Shown: positions 54,498-63,825, numbered from the stretch's first letter. The stretch is 64,000 bases of DNA from Actinomycetes bacterium (GCA_021787035.1 JAJYMM010000202.1:29326-93325); one strand, 5' to 3'. Notes: generated by a model from the sequence alone, not told the origin. A program made the numbers and translations.

Positions 54498-54568
54498 CAG
54501 GTGTCACCTCGTCATTGGGCTCGGTCGAGCTCGCGTCCGCTAGCCTCCGGTAGTGGGAGGGTATCTAC

Positions 54569-55261
54569 GTGGCTTTTATAGACATCCCCGCGATCACAGG
54601 CACGGAGGACCTCACAGACGAGGCTTTGGCTGAGATCTCCGCCAAGTTCGAGAGAGCTTCGGCGGGCCAGGTGGTCGAGTGGGCCGTTAAGCGGTTCCAC
54701 CCTCGGTTTTGCCTAACAGCTTCCATGACCGACGCCGTCCTGATCGATATTGCGACAAAGGTGGAGCCGTCCATCGAGGTCGTCTTCATCGACACGGGCT
54801 ACCACTTCCCCGAGACCCTGGCCACGTTGGAGGAGGTGCGGCGACGCTACGGGCTCAACCTGCGCCTGATGACCGTCCCCCCTGCTCCCGTCCCACTTTG
54901 GAAGTCCGACCCGGTGAAGTGCTGCTCACCTGCCAAGGTCGAGCAGCTGGAGCGCGCCTTGGTCGGAAAGCTGGCGTGGATGAGCGGGCTGCGTCGCCAG
55001 GAGGCCTCCACCCGCCGTGATGCCCCGATCGTGAGCCGGGACCGGCGAGGGCTCATCAAGGTCAACCCGCTCGCCAACTGGACCGACCTCGACGTCGAGG
55101 GGTACATCGCCGACCACGATGTACCCCTGAACCCTCTTTTGCGCAAGGGTTACCTCTCGATCGGGTGCTGGCCGTGCACGCGGCCTGTCCGACCGGGTGA
55201 GGACCCGCGCTCAGGACGCTGGTCCGGGCGGGACAAGACAGAGTGCGGCCTGCACGAATAG
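54569..55261 (+). CDS. cysH: APS-type phosphoadenylyl/adenylyl-sulfate reductase CysH
   Basis: Assimilatory reductase of 230 residues that makes sulfite from activated sulfate, feeding the sulfite reductase encoded upstream. The Cys pairs Cys118-Cys119 and Cys200-Cys203 are the [4Fe-4S] ligands that mark APS reductases. The C-terminal Cys226 in TECGLHE is the catalytic residue that forms the thiosulfonate. FIDTGYHFPET and SGLRRQEASTR are also typical. The start is a GTG after GGGAGGG. ATP sulfurylase genes are not in the window. Confidence 0.94.
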   Translation: MAFIDIPAITGTEDLTDEALAEISAKFERASAGQVVEWAVKRFHPRFCLTASMTDAVLIDIATKVEPSIEVVFIDTGYHFPETLATLEEVRRRYGLNLRLMTVPPAPVPLWKSDPVKCCSPAKVEQLERALVGKLAWMSGLRRQEASTRRDAPIVSRDRRGLIKVNPLANWTDLDVEGYIADHDVPLNPLLRKGYLSIGCWPCTRPVRPGEDPRSGRWSGRDKTECGLHE

Positions 55262-55430
55262 GGCCAGGAGCGGCCGCACCCGCTACGGCCCGCGGCCTTC
55301 GGCGAGCGGGGGCCGGCGCAGCCCTAGGGTCCCTGCGGCGGGGGCACCCAGGGTTGTAAGGGCTGTGGCGGAAGGGCAAGCCTGCAGGTAGGACGCTTTT
55401 GCTTTGCGCGAGGCGTGCCGATTGTCTTGT

Positions 55431-57029
55431 ATGGGTCGCGTGCTGCGGGGCGTCAATGCCTTTGCGATTGTGCTCGGGTTGGTCCTAGGCCTCGTCGCGG
55501 CGCCCGTTGGGGCAACCACCCTCCTGTCGCCGGCAGGGGCGCCCGAGAGGCCGGGGATGCTGGCACCAACCACGTCCACATCGAGCCCCGTACCCGCCAG
55601 GGCCTTGGCCAAGGGGCGGGTAAAGAGCCACGCCAAGGACAGGGGGGCTGCTCGGCAGCCCGTGAAGCCCTTCATAGAGCCCGCTTCCTCGGTGGCCTCG
55701 TTGCTCGCGAGCGTCACGTCTGACGAACGCCAGCTGCTCGGCCTGCAGGCCTACTTGGACGCGCAGGCTTACCTGGGCAGGGCACAAAGCGGGCTGGATG
55801 ACGCGACCTCGTCTCTTGCCCACGCCATGACGGCCACCGCGCTAGCCAAAGCGGCGGAGGCGAGAGCGGTCAGGACCGAGGAGGCGGGAGAGCAGAAGGT
55901 GCAGCTCGACCTCTCGGCTCTCCGCGAGCTCGGGGTTGCGGAGTACACGGGGCAGGCTGCCATCACGGGTACTGACCTCGCGTCGCAGGAGCGGCAGATC
56001 CAGTTTTCGGAGCTGGCCAACGTGGCCTCGGTCGACGAGAGCGCTTTGTACCGGGTAGCGCAGGACGCCCTTGCGGCCGACGTGAGGAGGGTGCATGCGA
56101 GGCGCCTTGTTTTGACAAGGGCCCTCCACGTCGAGACCAGGGCCCGGAGCACGCTGTCAGCGGCGCGGGCGCAGCTCGCCCGGTCAGAGGTGGCGCTGCT
56201 CGATGCTCGCACTTGGGCCACCGTGCCGGGGGAGGGGCCGCCCCAGCCCCGGCAGGCGCTCCTCGTCCTCGAGGTCGGGCCTCCGACGGCGCAGCACCAC
56301 CGAAGCAGGGCTAGCAGCGGCAAAAGCCTTCCCCAAAGGCTCCTGGTTGCTGGAGCCATGCAGGTGCGGGCGCAAGTACATCCCGCCGCCGGTCCTGGCC
56401 AGGCCGCCGGTCCTGGCCAGGCTGCCGGCCGGGCCAACCCCGGCGGCCCGAGCATCCTGGGTTCGCCCGTGCTGTCGGCAACGCAAATGGCCGGGTGGTT
56501 CACCTCGACGGGGGCCGTCGCCGGCACGGCTGTCCCGGTTTTGCAGCTGGCGAAGGATTACATCGCCGCTGGCAAGCTGACCGGTGTCAGGGGAGACGTG
56601 GCTTTCGCCCAGTCGGTGCTGGAAACGGGCTACTTCTCCTTCCCGGCGGATGGGCAAGACCCGGCCGCGTACAACAACTTCGCAGGTATCGGCGCTTGCA
56701 ACTCGTGCAAGCATGGCTGGAAGTTCTCCTCCGCGAGCGCCGGGGTGCTCGCTCAGGAACGGCTGCTCAGCGAGTACGCAGGAACTTTCTCCCCATCTGG
56801 CGTCAAGAAGGGGCCCGGCAAGCTCGTGAAAAGCTCAGGCATATCAGGGTGTTGCCAGACTTGGATGTCGCTATCGGGCGTATGGGCGAGCAACCCCAAC
56901 TACGGCTACGAAATCCTTTCGGTCTTCAAGGAGATGCTCGACTGGGTGGTCGGCCAGGATCTCCAGACGACCGGGATGGTACCGGCTCAGGCGCTCGGGC
57001 CGAGGATCCTGCGCGGCGGCGCCCCCTGA
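55431..57029 (+). CDS. Secreted glucosaminidase with helical N-terminal region
   Basis: Exported protein of about 533 residues from the ATG at 55431. A signal peptide (VNAFAIVLGLVLGLVAAPVGA) is followed by a Thr/Pro linker and a long Ala-rich helical region (about 85-265) likely to form a coiled coil. A Pro/Gly/Ala linker with tandem repeats follows, then a C-terminal glucosaminidase domain (about 345-515). The domain has VRGDVAFAQSVLETGYF with the catalytic Glu near residue 398, NNFAGIGACNSCKHGWKF, and VWASNPNYGYEILSVF. It would cut peptidoglycan glycan strands. Two extra Cys pairs (CNSC and GCC) suggest a disulfide-stabilised domain. Confidence 0.82.
   Translation: MGRVLRGVNAFAIVLGLVLGLVAAPVGATTLLSPAGAPERPGMLAPTTSTSSPVPARALAKGRVKSHAKDRGAARQPVKPFIEPASSVASLLASVTSDERQLLGLQAYLDAQAYLGRAQSGLDDATSSLAHAMTATALAKAAEARAVRTEEAGEQKVQLDLSALRELGVAEYTGQAAITGTDLASQERQIQFSELANVASVDESALYRVAQDALAADVRRVHARRLVLTRALHVETRARSTLSAARAQLARSEVALLDARTWATVPGEGPPQPRQALLVLEVGPPTAQHHRSRASSGKSLPQRLLVAGAMQVRAQVHPAAGPGQAAGPGQAAGRANPGGPSILGSPVLSATQMAGWFTSTGAVAGTAVPVLQLAKDYIAAGKLTGVRGDVAFAQSVLETGYFSFPADGQDPAAYNNFAGIGACNSCKHGWKFSSASAGVLAQERLLSEYAGTFSPSGVKKGPGKLVKSSGISGCCQTWMSLSGVWASNPNYGYEILSVFKEMLDWVVGQDLQTTGMVPAQALGPRILRGGAP
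56385..56428 (+). repeat. 18-bp tandem repeat in glucosaminidase linker
   Basis: GCCGCCGGTCCTGGCCAG occurs exactly twice (56385-56402, 56403-56420) with a partial third copy. It codes for AAGPGQ units between the helical region and the catalytic domain. Confidence 0.9.
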
Positions 57030-57039
57030 GGCCGTAGCA

Positions 57040-58422
57040 TCACTCGGCCGCGTCGGCAATGGCTTCGGCGAGCGACGGGTGTACGAGGCAGCTTTCCAAG
57101 AGGTCGGTCACCCTGAGGCCCGCTGTGACCGCGAGGGCGATCACCGAGATCAGTTCGGAAGCTTGGTTCCCAACCACGCAACCGCCGAGCACGACGCCAG
57201 TGAAAGGGTCTGAGATTATCTTCACGAAACCGCGCGGGTCGTCGTTTATGAGCGCCTTCGCCGTCGCTGCGAAGGGGACCTTGGTGACCCTGATCTTGCG
57301 GCCGCTTGCGAAGGCTTCTGCCTCGGCCAGCCCGACGTCCGCGATTTCCGGCTCCGTGAAGACGGCCGAAGCCGCCTTGTCGTAGTCGATGTGACGGTGC
57401 TCCCGGGTGTGCAGGCCCATGATGTGCTCAGCGACCTTGCGTCCCTGCATTGAGGCTACTGAGGAGAGCGGCAGCTTGCCCGAGACATCGCCCGCAGCAT
57501 AGATGTGGGCCACGTTGGTCTGGCAGTGGTGGTTGATGGGCAGGTAACCCCACTTATCGACCTCTACGCCGGCGCGTTCCAGCCCGAGGCGGTCCGAGTT
57601 GGGTACTGAGCCGACTGCCAGCAGCACGTGGGAAGCGCTGACGGCGCGCCCGTCATCGCAGTGGACCGTGACGCCGGCGCCGGCACGCTCGATGCTCTCG
57701 GCACGCGCGCCCTTGTAGAGCGCAACGCCGCGGCGCAAAAGCTCTTCTTCGAGGGCGGCGGCCACCTCGGCGTCCTTGTGGGGCAGGACGTGCTGGCGGC
57801 TGACGATCAGGCTCACCTTTGACCCGAGCGAGCTGAACATGTGAACGAACTCCACTCCCGTGACGCCGGAACCCACCACCACCAAGTGTTCTGGGGGTTC
57901 GGGGGGCGGGTAGGCGTGACGTGTCGTGAGGACGCGCTCGCCATCTGGGACGGCCCACTCGGGAACGCGCGGCCGGCTCCCGGTGCAGACCACGGCCGCG
58001 TCGAAGGAGAGCTCCTCGGGCGCCCCGCCTTCAGCCACGCGCCCGGTGACAATCGCGCTGTGGGGTCCCGTAAAACTGGCCTCACCAGCAATTACGCGGA
58101 CGCCTTGCGAGGCGAGGAGCTCCTCCACGGAACGCCTGAGCCGTGCCGTCACATCGACGATCCGCTGGCGGAGGGCCTCGTAGTCGACCTGGCTCGGCGA
58201 GGCGCCGGCGGTGAACCCGAGCCCACCCATCCTCCGCGAGAAGGAAAGGGCGCCAGCAGTAGCGATCATGGCCTTGGAAGGGATGCAGTCCCACAAATGG
58301 GCCGCACCGCCTACGACCTCGCGTTCCACCAGGGTCACATGGGCGCCCAGGCTTGCCGCCCGGCTCGCGGCCTGGCTGCCGCCGGGGCCCCCGCCGACTA
58401 CCAGTACCGTTGTGGTCGCCAC
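57040..58422 (-). CDS. lpdA: LpdA-type flavoprotein disulfide reductase homologue
   Basis: FAD/NAD(P)-dependent oxidoreductase of about 461 residues. The FAD motif VLVVGGGPGGSQAA is at 7-20. The usual redox disulfide C-x4-C is broken: Ala41 replaces the first Cys and Cys46 remains in WDCIPSKA, the pattern of mycobacterial LpdA, which acts as a quinone reductase rather than dihydrolipoamide dehydrogenase. The second nucleotide motif is VVGSGVTGVEF, then YAAGDVSGKLPL, and the C-terminal VHPSLAEA carries the active-site His. I chose GTG 58422, seven bases after the pspA stop; the long upstream extension in the frame overlaps pspA and lacks coding character. The third gene of the pspA set. Confidence 0.9.
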   Translation of the reverse strand: MATTTVLVVGGGPGGSQAASRAASLGAHVTLVEREVVGGAAHLWDCIPSKAMIATAGALSFSRRMGGLGFTAGASPSQVDYEALRQRIVDVTARLRRSVEELLASQGVRVIAGEASFTGPHSAIVTGRVAEGGAPEELSFDAAVVCTGSRPRVPEWAVPDGERVLTTRHAYPPPEPPEHLVVVGSGVTGVEFVHMFSSLGSKVSLIVSRQHVLPHKDAEVAAALEEELLRRGVALYKGARAESIERAGAGVTVHCDDGRAVSASHVLLAVGSVPNSDRLGLERAGVEVDKWGYLPINHHCQTNVAHIYAAGDVSGKLPLSSVASMQGRKVAEHIMGLHTREHRHIDYDKAASAVFTEPEIADVGLAEAEAFASGRKIRVTKVPFAATAKALINDDPRGFVKIISDPFTGVVLGGCVVGNQASELISVIALAVTAGLRVTDLLESCLVHPSLAEAIADAAE

Positions 58423-58429
58423 TGCCGCG

Positions 58430-59380
58430 TCAGCTTGCCGGCGGAGCGGGCTGGGCCTTGGCCGGTTGGCCGGGTGCCGGTGCTTCAGGCGCTTCAGGTG
58501 CCCCCTGCGGGGCCGGCGCCTGAGCGCGAACCTCGTCGGAAGCCTGGTTTGGGGTTGTGGTCGCGCCGGTGGCTTGCCCTCCTGGTCCACCCGCGCCGAG
58601 CGCCTGCTGCGCAGGGGTGCCTGGCCCTACGGCAGCGGGTTGGTCGCCTGAGGGGAGGCCCATCTCGCTGCGCATTTCGTCGAGGCGCTGGTGCGCTTCC
58701 GAGTAGACGCTGGCCTGTTCGATCTCGAGCATCCGCGCCTCTACGCCTTGCCCTGCCAGCTCAGCGGTCCCGAGCGCTTTCGCGTACTGAGCCTCGATCT
58801 TTGAGCGGACCTCGTCCAGGGTGGGGACGTCCTGGCCGACCGTCTGGCTCAAGGTCGTCATCGCCGCGTTGAGCTGCTCCTGCATGCGAGCCTGGTCGAG
58901 CTGCGAGAGGAGCTTCTGGCGCTCGGCCAGCCTCTGTTGCATGGCGGCCTGGTTTTGTTGGACCGCCGCCTTGGCCTGCTGGGCTGCCTGGGTCGCCTGG
59001 TAGTGCATGGTCTTCAAGTCGTCCACCTGCTTCTCGGTGGCGATCAGGCGGTTCGCGAAGGCCTCGGCTGTCTGGTTGTAGTCGGCAGCCTTGGCGGTAT
59101 CGCCACGTTGCGCAGCTTCGTTGGCCATAGCCAGCGCCCGCCGCGTCGATGCGTTGACGTTTTCAAGGTCCTGCATGGCGCGGTTCAGCTGGAGCTCGGT
59201 CCGCTTCTGGTTGGCGACCACGTTCGCGGCCTGCTCGACGAGCTTGCGGTGCTGGTCTTGTGCTTCGCCGATGGCCTGCTCAAGCTGCACCGCAGGGTCA
59301 GCCGTTTCCTCCCAACGGCCCGAGAGCTTGGCCGTCAGGTACTTCCACCTGCGACGGAGGACTTTCCACATGCCGTTCAT
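58430..59380 (-). CDS. pspA: PspA/IM30 family membrane-stress protein
   Basis: Peripheral membrane protein of the ESCRT-III-like PspA family, 316 residues. The start MNGMWKVLRRRWKYLTAKL is the amphipathic membrane-binding helix. A long coiled-coil follows (DPAVQLEQAIGEAQDQHRKL ... VSQ, about 30-215) with the Ala/Gln/Arg-rich hairpin. The last 75 residues are Pro/Ala/Gly/Gln-rich, unlike E. coli PspA but like longer actinobacterial forms. The ATG at 59380 overlaps the upstream gene stop (ATGA). In mycobacteria PspA works with a membrane protein (PspM) encoded next to it; the neighbour here may be its counterpart. Confidence 0.93.
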   Translation of the reverse strand: MNGMWKVLRRRWKYLTAKLSGRWEETADPAVQLEQAIGEAQDQHRKLVEQAANVVANQKRTELQLNRAMQDLENVNASTRRALAMANEAAQRGDTAKAADYNQTAEAFANRLIATEKQVDDLKTMHYQATQAAQQAKAAVQQNQAAMQQRLAERQKLLSQLDQARMQEQLNAAMTTLSQTVGQDVPTLDEVRSKIEAQYAKALGTAELAGQGVEARMLEIEQASVYSEAHQRLDEMRSEMGLPSGDQPAAVGPGTPAQQALGAGGPGGQATGATTTPNQASDEVRAQAPAPQGAPEAPEAPAPGQPAKAQPAPPAS

Positions 59381-60162
59381 GCTAGGCCGTCTGCCGCTTG
59401 GCGGGCTTCGTCCAGGGCGGCCGCCAGCGAGGCGAGCTCCAAATCGAGCGAAACGAGGTCCTGGCTTGCCAGGGCGCCTGCTGCACTGACAAGGCTGGCG
59501 GCGCTGGCGACCACGGTCTCCAGCTGGGTACACGACGCCCCGAGACGGCGTGACGACCCAGCAGCTGCTATTCCGGCTTGGCGGAGCGAACGCAGTTCTG
59601 ACGCTAGGGCCTCTTCTTGTGACTCCAACGCCACGCGCCCTCCGGTCGGAGAACGCGCCAACTGTTCCTGTACCCTCGCCAGCTCTTGGCTCACCCGTTC
59701 GGCGCGCCCCGGGCCTCCCCCGAAGAGGGCGGCGCCCGCCTGTGCCAGCGCCCAGTGGTCCTGAACTGCGGCTTCGGCGGCTAGGGCCACTTTCGCGAGG
59801 TATTCGCCGACCGGGCCTGCCGGCGGTGCCGCTGCCAACTGGCGTGCCCGTTTGCGGGCGTCGAGCGACCTCGCCATGTACCCCCGCCAGGGCTCGGGGA
59901 GAGACCAGGGGTCGACCTCAGGTTTTCGGCCCCGGAGCCGCAGTGCGGCACGCCGGCGCAGGGCAGCCCACCCAAGCCGGGCCCCGTAGCCCGCCGCGCC
60001 TAGGACGATTGCCACCGCCACGCCGAGGTGGGCGAGCTCGCCGACCGCTACCCCGGCTCCGGCCAGCACGATAGCGGAGGGCGACGCCGCCGCGTGCCGG
60101 ACGCTCGGGAGGCGCTTACCGGCCGGGACGCGTGCCGACGGGCTTGACGGCTTTTCGAGCAC
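59377..60162 (-). CDS. Membrane protein preceding pspA (PspM-like by position)
   Basis: Protein of 261 residues from a GTG start. One or two membrane helices lie near the N-terminus (AIVLAGAGVAVGELAHLGVAVAIVLGAAGYGA, about 30-60). The segment WSLPEPWRGYMARSLDARKRARQL follows, then a long Ala/Leu/Gln-rich helical region with little charge bias, probably coiled-coil. Sequence family is not recognised. It is first in the operon, overlaps pspA by four bases and so is made with it. By position and topology it resembles the PspM partner of mycobacterial PspA; this is a contextual guess, because I cannot align them reliably. Confidence 0.7.
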   Translation of the reverse strand: MLEKPSSPSARVPAGKRLPSVRHAAASPSAIVLAGAGVAVGELAHLGVAVAIVLGAAGYGARLGWAALRRRAALRLRGRKPEVDPWSLPEPWRGYMARSLDARKRARQLAAAPPAGPVGEYLAKVALAAEAAVQDHWALAQAGAALFGGGPGRAERVSQELARVQEQLARSPTGGRVALESQEEALASELRSLRQAGIAAAGSSRRLGASCTQLETVVASAASLVSAAGALASQDLVSLDLELASLAAALDEARQAADGLA

Positions 60163-60193
60163 TGCTCAAAGGTTAAGTGGTTAGCCTTCCTTT

Positions 60194-61435
60194 ATGGCGA
60201 CGATCACCGAACTCGGTCAGCGGGCCAAGCAGGCAAGTCGGGCGCTGGCGCTGGCGCAGACCGACCAAAAAGACGCTGCCCTCTCGAGCGCAGCGGACCT
60301 GCTCATGCAGCGCGCGGACGAGATCTTGGCCGCCAATGCCGCCGACGTCGAAAGGGCGAGCGCCGGTGGTGCGTCCTCGAGCGTCGTGGACAGGCTCCGC
60401 TTGTCGCCGGCAAGGCTCGAGTCCATGGCGTCTGGGCTCCGCCAGGTGGCAACCCTGGCCGACCCGGTCGGAGAAGTAGTCAAGGGCTGGCGGCGGCCAA
60501 ATGGTTTGCTCATAGAGAAGGTCCGGGTACCCCTCGGTGTCGTGGCGATCATCTACGAGAACCGGCCCAACGTGACTAGTGACGCTGCCGGGCTCTGCTT
60601 GAAGTCGGGCAACGCCGCCTTCCTGCGCGGCAGTTCCGGCGCCCTGGCCTCCAACAGGGCCATCGCGCAGGTCTTCTGCGAAGGGGTCGCGAAGGTGGGC
60701 CTCCCAGAAGACTCCCTGGTCCTGGTGGAAGAGACCAGTTACGAGTCCGCGCGGGAGTTCATGAGGTTGCGAGGTGTCGTCGATTGCCTCATCCCCCGCG
60801 GTGGGCCGTCGCTCATCCAGGCGGTGCTCGAAAACGCCACCGTTCCCTACGTCATAGACGGCGACGGGAACTGCCACCTTTACGTAGATTCTTCGGCCGA
60901 CCTGAAAATGGCACTTTCCTTGCTCGTAAATGGAAAGATTCAGCGGCCTAGCGTCTGTAATGCGACGGAGTCGCTCGTCGTACACCGCGAGGTCGCCCCC
61001 GAGTTCCTGCCGAAGGCGGTAGAGGCGCTGGCGGGTGTGCGCCTGGTGGGTGATGACGCTTCTCGCGCCCTCGCTCCCTCGATCGAGCCGGCGACCGAGG
61101 AGGACTGGGGAAAGGAGTACCTGGATCTCGTCCTCTCCGTCCGGGTGGTCGACGACCTCGACGCGGCCATCGGCCATATCCAGCGCTATTCGAGCGGTCA
61201 CACCGAGGCGATCGTGACGCGCGACGTCTTGTCGGCCCAGCGTTTCGCTCGCGAGGTCGATGCCGCTGCCGTCATGGTCAATGCTTCGACCCGCTTTACC
61301 GACGGGGAGCAGTTCGGTTTCGGCGCGGAGATCGGGATCAGCACCCAAAAGCTCCATGCCCGTGGCCCGATGGGCCTCTCCGAGCTGACGACGACCAAGT
61401 ACGTAGTAACAGGGAACGGGCACGTCCGCGCCTGA
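60194..61435 (+). CDS. proA: Glutamate-5-semialdehyde dehydrogenase
   Basis: Proline-biosynthesis enzyme of 413 residues that reduces gamma-glutamyl phosphate with NADPH. Typical segments are VPLGVVAIIYENRPNVTSDA, CLKSGNAAFLRGSS, IPRGGPSLIQ, and QRPSVCNATES with the catalytic Cys255. The late part has VMVNASTRFTDGEQFGFGAEIGIST. proB is not adjacent in this window. It is divergent from the pspA operon, 31 bp away. Confidence 0.97.
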   Translation: MATITELGQRAKQASRALALAQTDQKDAALSSAADLLMQRADEILAANAADVERASAGGASSSVVDRLRLSPARLESMASGLRQVATLADPVGEVVKGWRRPNGLLIEKVRVPLGVVAIIYENRPNVTSDAAGLCLKSGNAAFLRGSSGALASNRAIAQVFCEGVAKVGLPEDSLVLVEETSYESAREFMRLRGVVDCLIPRGGPSLIQAVLENATVPYVIDGDGNCHLYVDSSADLKMALSLLVNGKIQRPSVCNATESLVVHREVAPEFLPKAVEALAGVRLVGDDASRALAPSIEPATEEDWGKEYLDLVLSVRVVDDLDAAIGHIQRYSSGHTEAIVTRDVLSAQRFAREVDAAAVMVNASTRFTDGEQFGFGAEIGISTQKLHARGPMGLSELTTTKYVVTGNGHVRA

Positions 61436-61483
61436 GCGCTATTTAGGTAGAGGCTGATGCCGGCCTGACCCTAGGATGGGCCG

Positions 61484-62377
61484 ATGCCAGGCGCTGGCCA
61501 TGAGGCACACTTCGAGACGCCCCGCGCCGTGAGCGAGGCGCTGCGCTCCGTTGGGTACCTCCCGGACGAGCGCACAGCGTCGGCCGTCTTCCTTGCCGAG
61601 AAGCTTGAAAAGCCGGTCCTCGTCGAAGGGCCGGCAGGCACAGGTAAGACCCAGCTCGCCAAGTCCGTCGCCGAGGTGACGGGTGCGCGATTGGTCCGGT
61701 TGCAATGCTACGAGGGCCTCGACGAATCGAAGGCTCTCTACGAATGGAACTACAAGAAGCAGCTCCTTCGCATCCAAGCCGAGCAGGTTGCCACCCAAGA
61801 TGAGACCTGGGAGGAGCTTGAGGCGGACATCTTCTCCGAGGCGTTCCTTCTGGCACGGCCTCTCCTCGAGGCGATCAGGGCCGCCGACCCAGTCGTGCTC
61901 CTTATTGACGAAGTCGACCGCGTCGAAGTCGAAACCGAAGCCCTGCTCTTGGAAGTCCTGTCTGACTACCAGGTCTCGGTCCCAGAGATGGGTACGGTCA
62001 AGGCGCAACAGATCCCCCTTGTTTTCCTAACTTCTAACAACACCCGTGAGCTGTCCGAAGCGTTGAAGCGGCGTTGCCTTTTCTTGCAAATGGACTACCC
62101 GTCGCCCGAGCGTGAGAGAGAAATTGTGCTTGCCAAGGTGCCCGGCATCGAGTCTTCGCTGGCCGAGCAAGTGGTGAGGGCGGTACAGCTTGTCCGTTCC
62201 ATCGAGTTGAAAAAACCGCCTTCGGTATCGGAAACCCTCGATTGGGCGCGCACCTTGGTGGTACTAGGAGTTTCCCGCTTGGACTCAGAGGTGACCCGGG
62301 GCACCCTCAATGTGTTATTGAAATACGCGTCCGACATCGAGCGGGCCGCCAAGGAGCTCGCGAGCGAAGAAGAGTGA
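61484..62377 (+). CDS. MoxR-family AAA+ ATPase
   Basis: AAA+ ATPase of 297 residues in the MoxR class. Walker A is EGPAGTGKTQLAK (about 48-60), Walker B VVLLIDEVDRVE (137-148), the sensor 1 strand is VFLTSNNTRELSEALKRRC with the Arg finger, and sensor 2 lies in PSVSETLDWART. MoxR proteins act with VWA-domain proteins to load metals or remodel enzyme complexes. The next gene encodes such a VWA protein and overlaps by four bases (GTGA). No carbon-monoxide dehydrogenase or rubisco genes are near, so the client complex is not known. Confidence 0.93.
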   Translation: MPGAGHEAHFETPRAVSEALRSVGYLPDERTASAVFLAEKLEKPVLVEGPAGTGKTQLAKSVAEVTGARLVRLQCYEGLDESKALYEWNYKKQLLRIQAEQVATQDETWEELEADIFSEAFLLARPLLEAIRAADPVVLLIDEVDRVEVETEALLLEVLSDYQVSVPEMGTVKAQQIPLVFLTSNNTRELSEALKRRCLFLQMDYPSPEREREIVLAKVPGIESSLAEQVVRAVQLVRSIELKKPPSVSETLDWARTLVVLGVSRLDSEVTRGTLNVLLKYASDIERAAKELASEEE

Positions 62378-63813
62378 GCGGGGCACCCGTAGAGGGGGCG
62401 GGTGCCGTGTTGGACAGCCGCCTTGGTGGCGGGCTTTTTGAGGTTTTTTCTGACTTTGTGAGTGAGCTCCGCTCAGCCGGCGTCCCCGTCAGCACTACCG
62501 AGGTCTTGGACGCAACCGAGGCCCTCCGCCATCTCCCACTCGATGACCGTGAGGCGCTGAAGCTCGGCTTGGCCGCAGCGCTAGTCAAGGAGCGAGGTCA
62601 CTGGAGGGCATACGACACCCTTTTCGACCTCTATTTCTCGGTCCGGCTGGGAGCAGCAGCCGCCTTGCTCGAAGCGGGCCTTGAACCACCCGCAGGGGAT
62701 TACAGCAGCGAAGCGGAGCAACTGACCCCACCGGAGCTCGCCGAACGGGCTTATAAGGCCCTACTGGAAGGCGATATCAACGCCATGGCTCAGCTAGCAC
62801 GTGCGGCGGTCGCCCGTTTCGCCGAGATGGACCCGGGCCGCGCCGTGAGCGCCAGCTACTACGCCCTCCGGACGCTGCGCCACTTGGGGCTGGACGAGAT
62901 TTCAGGCCGTTTGGCCGCATCTGCAGAGGACGTCGCGGGCTTGGAAGGCGCGCTTCTCGCGAACGACTACCGCCGGCGCTTGGCGCAGCTGCGTAGCGAA
63001 GTCGAGGCGGAAGTGAGGCGGCGAATGGTCTCAGAACGCGGCGCCGAGGCCATGGCACGGGCGCTTCGCCGGCCGTTGCCCGAAGACACCGACTTCATGC
63101 ACCTCTCTCGAGAAGAGCTCGCTGCACTGCAACGCACGGTCCAGCCGTTAGCCCGAAAGCTGGCGGCTCACCTCGCGCGCCAGCGCCGCCGGCGTCACGA
63201 CGGTCGTTTGGACTTCCGGGCGACCATGAGGCGCTCACTCTCCAGCGGCGGGGTCCCGGTCGAGCCACGCTTCAAGGCGCGACGGCGCGCCAAGCCGGAA
63301 TTGTGGGTGCTCGCTGATATCTCCGGTTCTGTCGCAGCCTTTGCCCGCTTCACCCTTCAGCTTGTGTACGCGCTCTCGTCGCAATTTTCGCGGACCCGTT
63401 CTTGGGCCTTTATCGATGGGGTCGATGAGGTCACCGCGCTCCTGCGGGACGCCGACGACGTCGCGCAGGCCGTGCGCGACGTGAACTCTGTGGCCAATGT
63501 CGTTTGGGTCGAGGGCCATTCGGATTACGGGCACGCGCTCTCCGAGTTCGTCTCACGCTGGGGCAAGGAGCTTCCGGCGCGCACCTCGGTGCTCGTCCTT
63601 GGCGACGCCCGCAACAACTACCACCCGGCGGAGGCCTGGGCGCTAGCCGACATCGCGAAGAGGGCGAAGCATGTTTGGTGGTTGAACCCTGAGCCCCGTG
63701 CGTACTGGGACACGGGCGATTCGGTGCTCGCCCAGTACGGTGCCCACTGCAGCGGGGTCTACGAGTGCCGCAACCTCCGCCAGCTCCGGCATTTCGTCGA
63801 GCAGCTGACGTGA
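62374..63813 (+). CDS. CoxE-type VWA-domain protein
   Basis: Protein of 479 residues. I chose the GTG at 62374 because it overlaps the MoxR stop; the frame is open to 62242 but that part lies inside the MoxR gene. The N-terminal half is helical (FVSELRSAGVPVSTTEVLDA, ALKLGLAAALVKERGHWRAY). The C-terminal VWA domain starts ELWVLADISGSVAAFARFTL with the metal-binding DxSxS at 315-319 and ends QLRHFVEQL. This is the CoxE family, partner of MoxR/CoxD ATPases in enzyme maturation. The pair forms a two-gene operon here. Confidence 0.92.
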   Translation: MSGAPVEGAGAVLDSRLGGGLFEVFSDFVSELRSAGVPVSTTEVLDATEALRHLPLDDREALKLGLAAALVKERGHWRAYDTLFDLYFSVRLGAAAALLEAGLEPPAGDYSSEAEQLTPPELAERAYKALLEGDINAMAQLARAAVARFAEMDPGRAVSASYYALRTLRHLGLDEISGRLAASAEDVAGLEGALLANDYRRRLAQLRSEVEAEVRRRMVSERGAEAMARALRRPLPEDTDFMHLSREELAALQRTVQPLARKLAAHLARQRRRRHDGRLDFRATMRRSLSSGGVPVEPRFKARRRAKPELWVLADISGSVAAFARFTLQLVYALSSQFSRTRSWAFIDGVDEVTALLRDADDVAQAVRDVNSVANVVWVEGHSDYGHALSEFVSRWGKELPARTSVLVLGDARNNYHPAEAWALADIAKRAKHVWWLNPEPRAYWDTGDSVLAQYGAHCSGVYECRNLRQLRHFVEQLT

Positions 63814-63825
63814 CTTATGCCGGCA

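Noticed and set aside
57040..58422. Dihydrolipoamide dehydrogenase
   Set aside because: The first Cys of the redox disulfide is Ala41, so the dithiol reaction is not possible in the usual way; the LpdA-type quinone reductase assignment fits better.
57841..58872. 343-codon plus-strand frame opposite lpdA and pspA
   Set aside because: Antisense to two clear genes, with no domain and Arg/Pro-rich composition.
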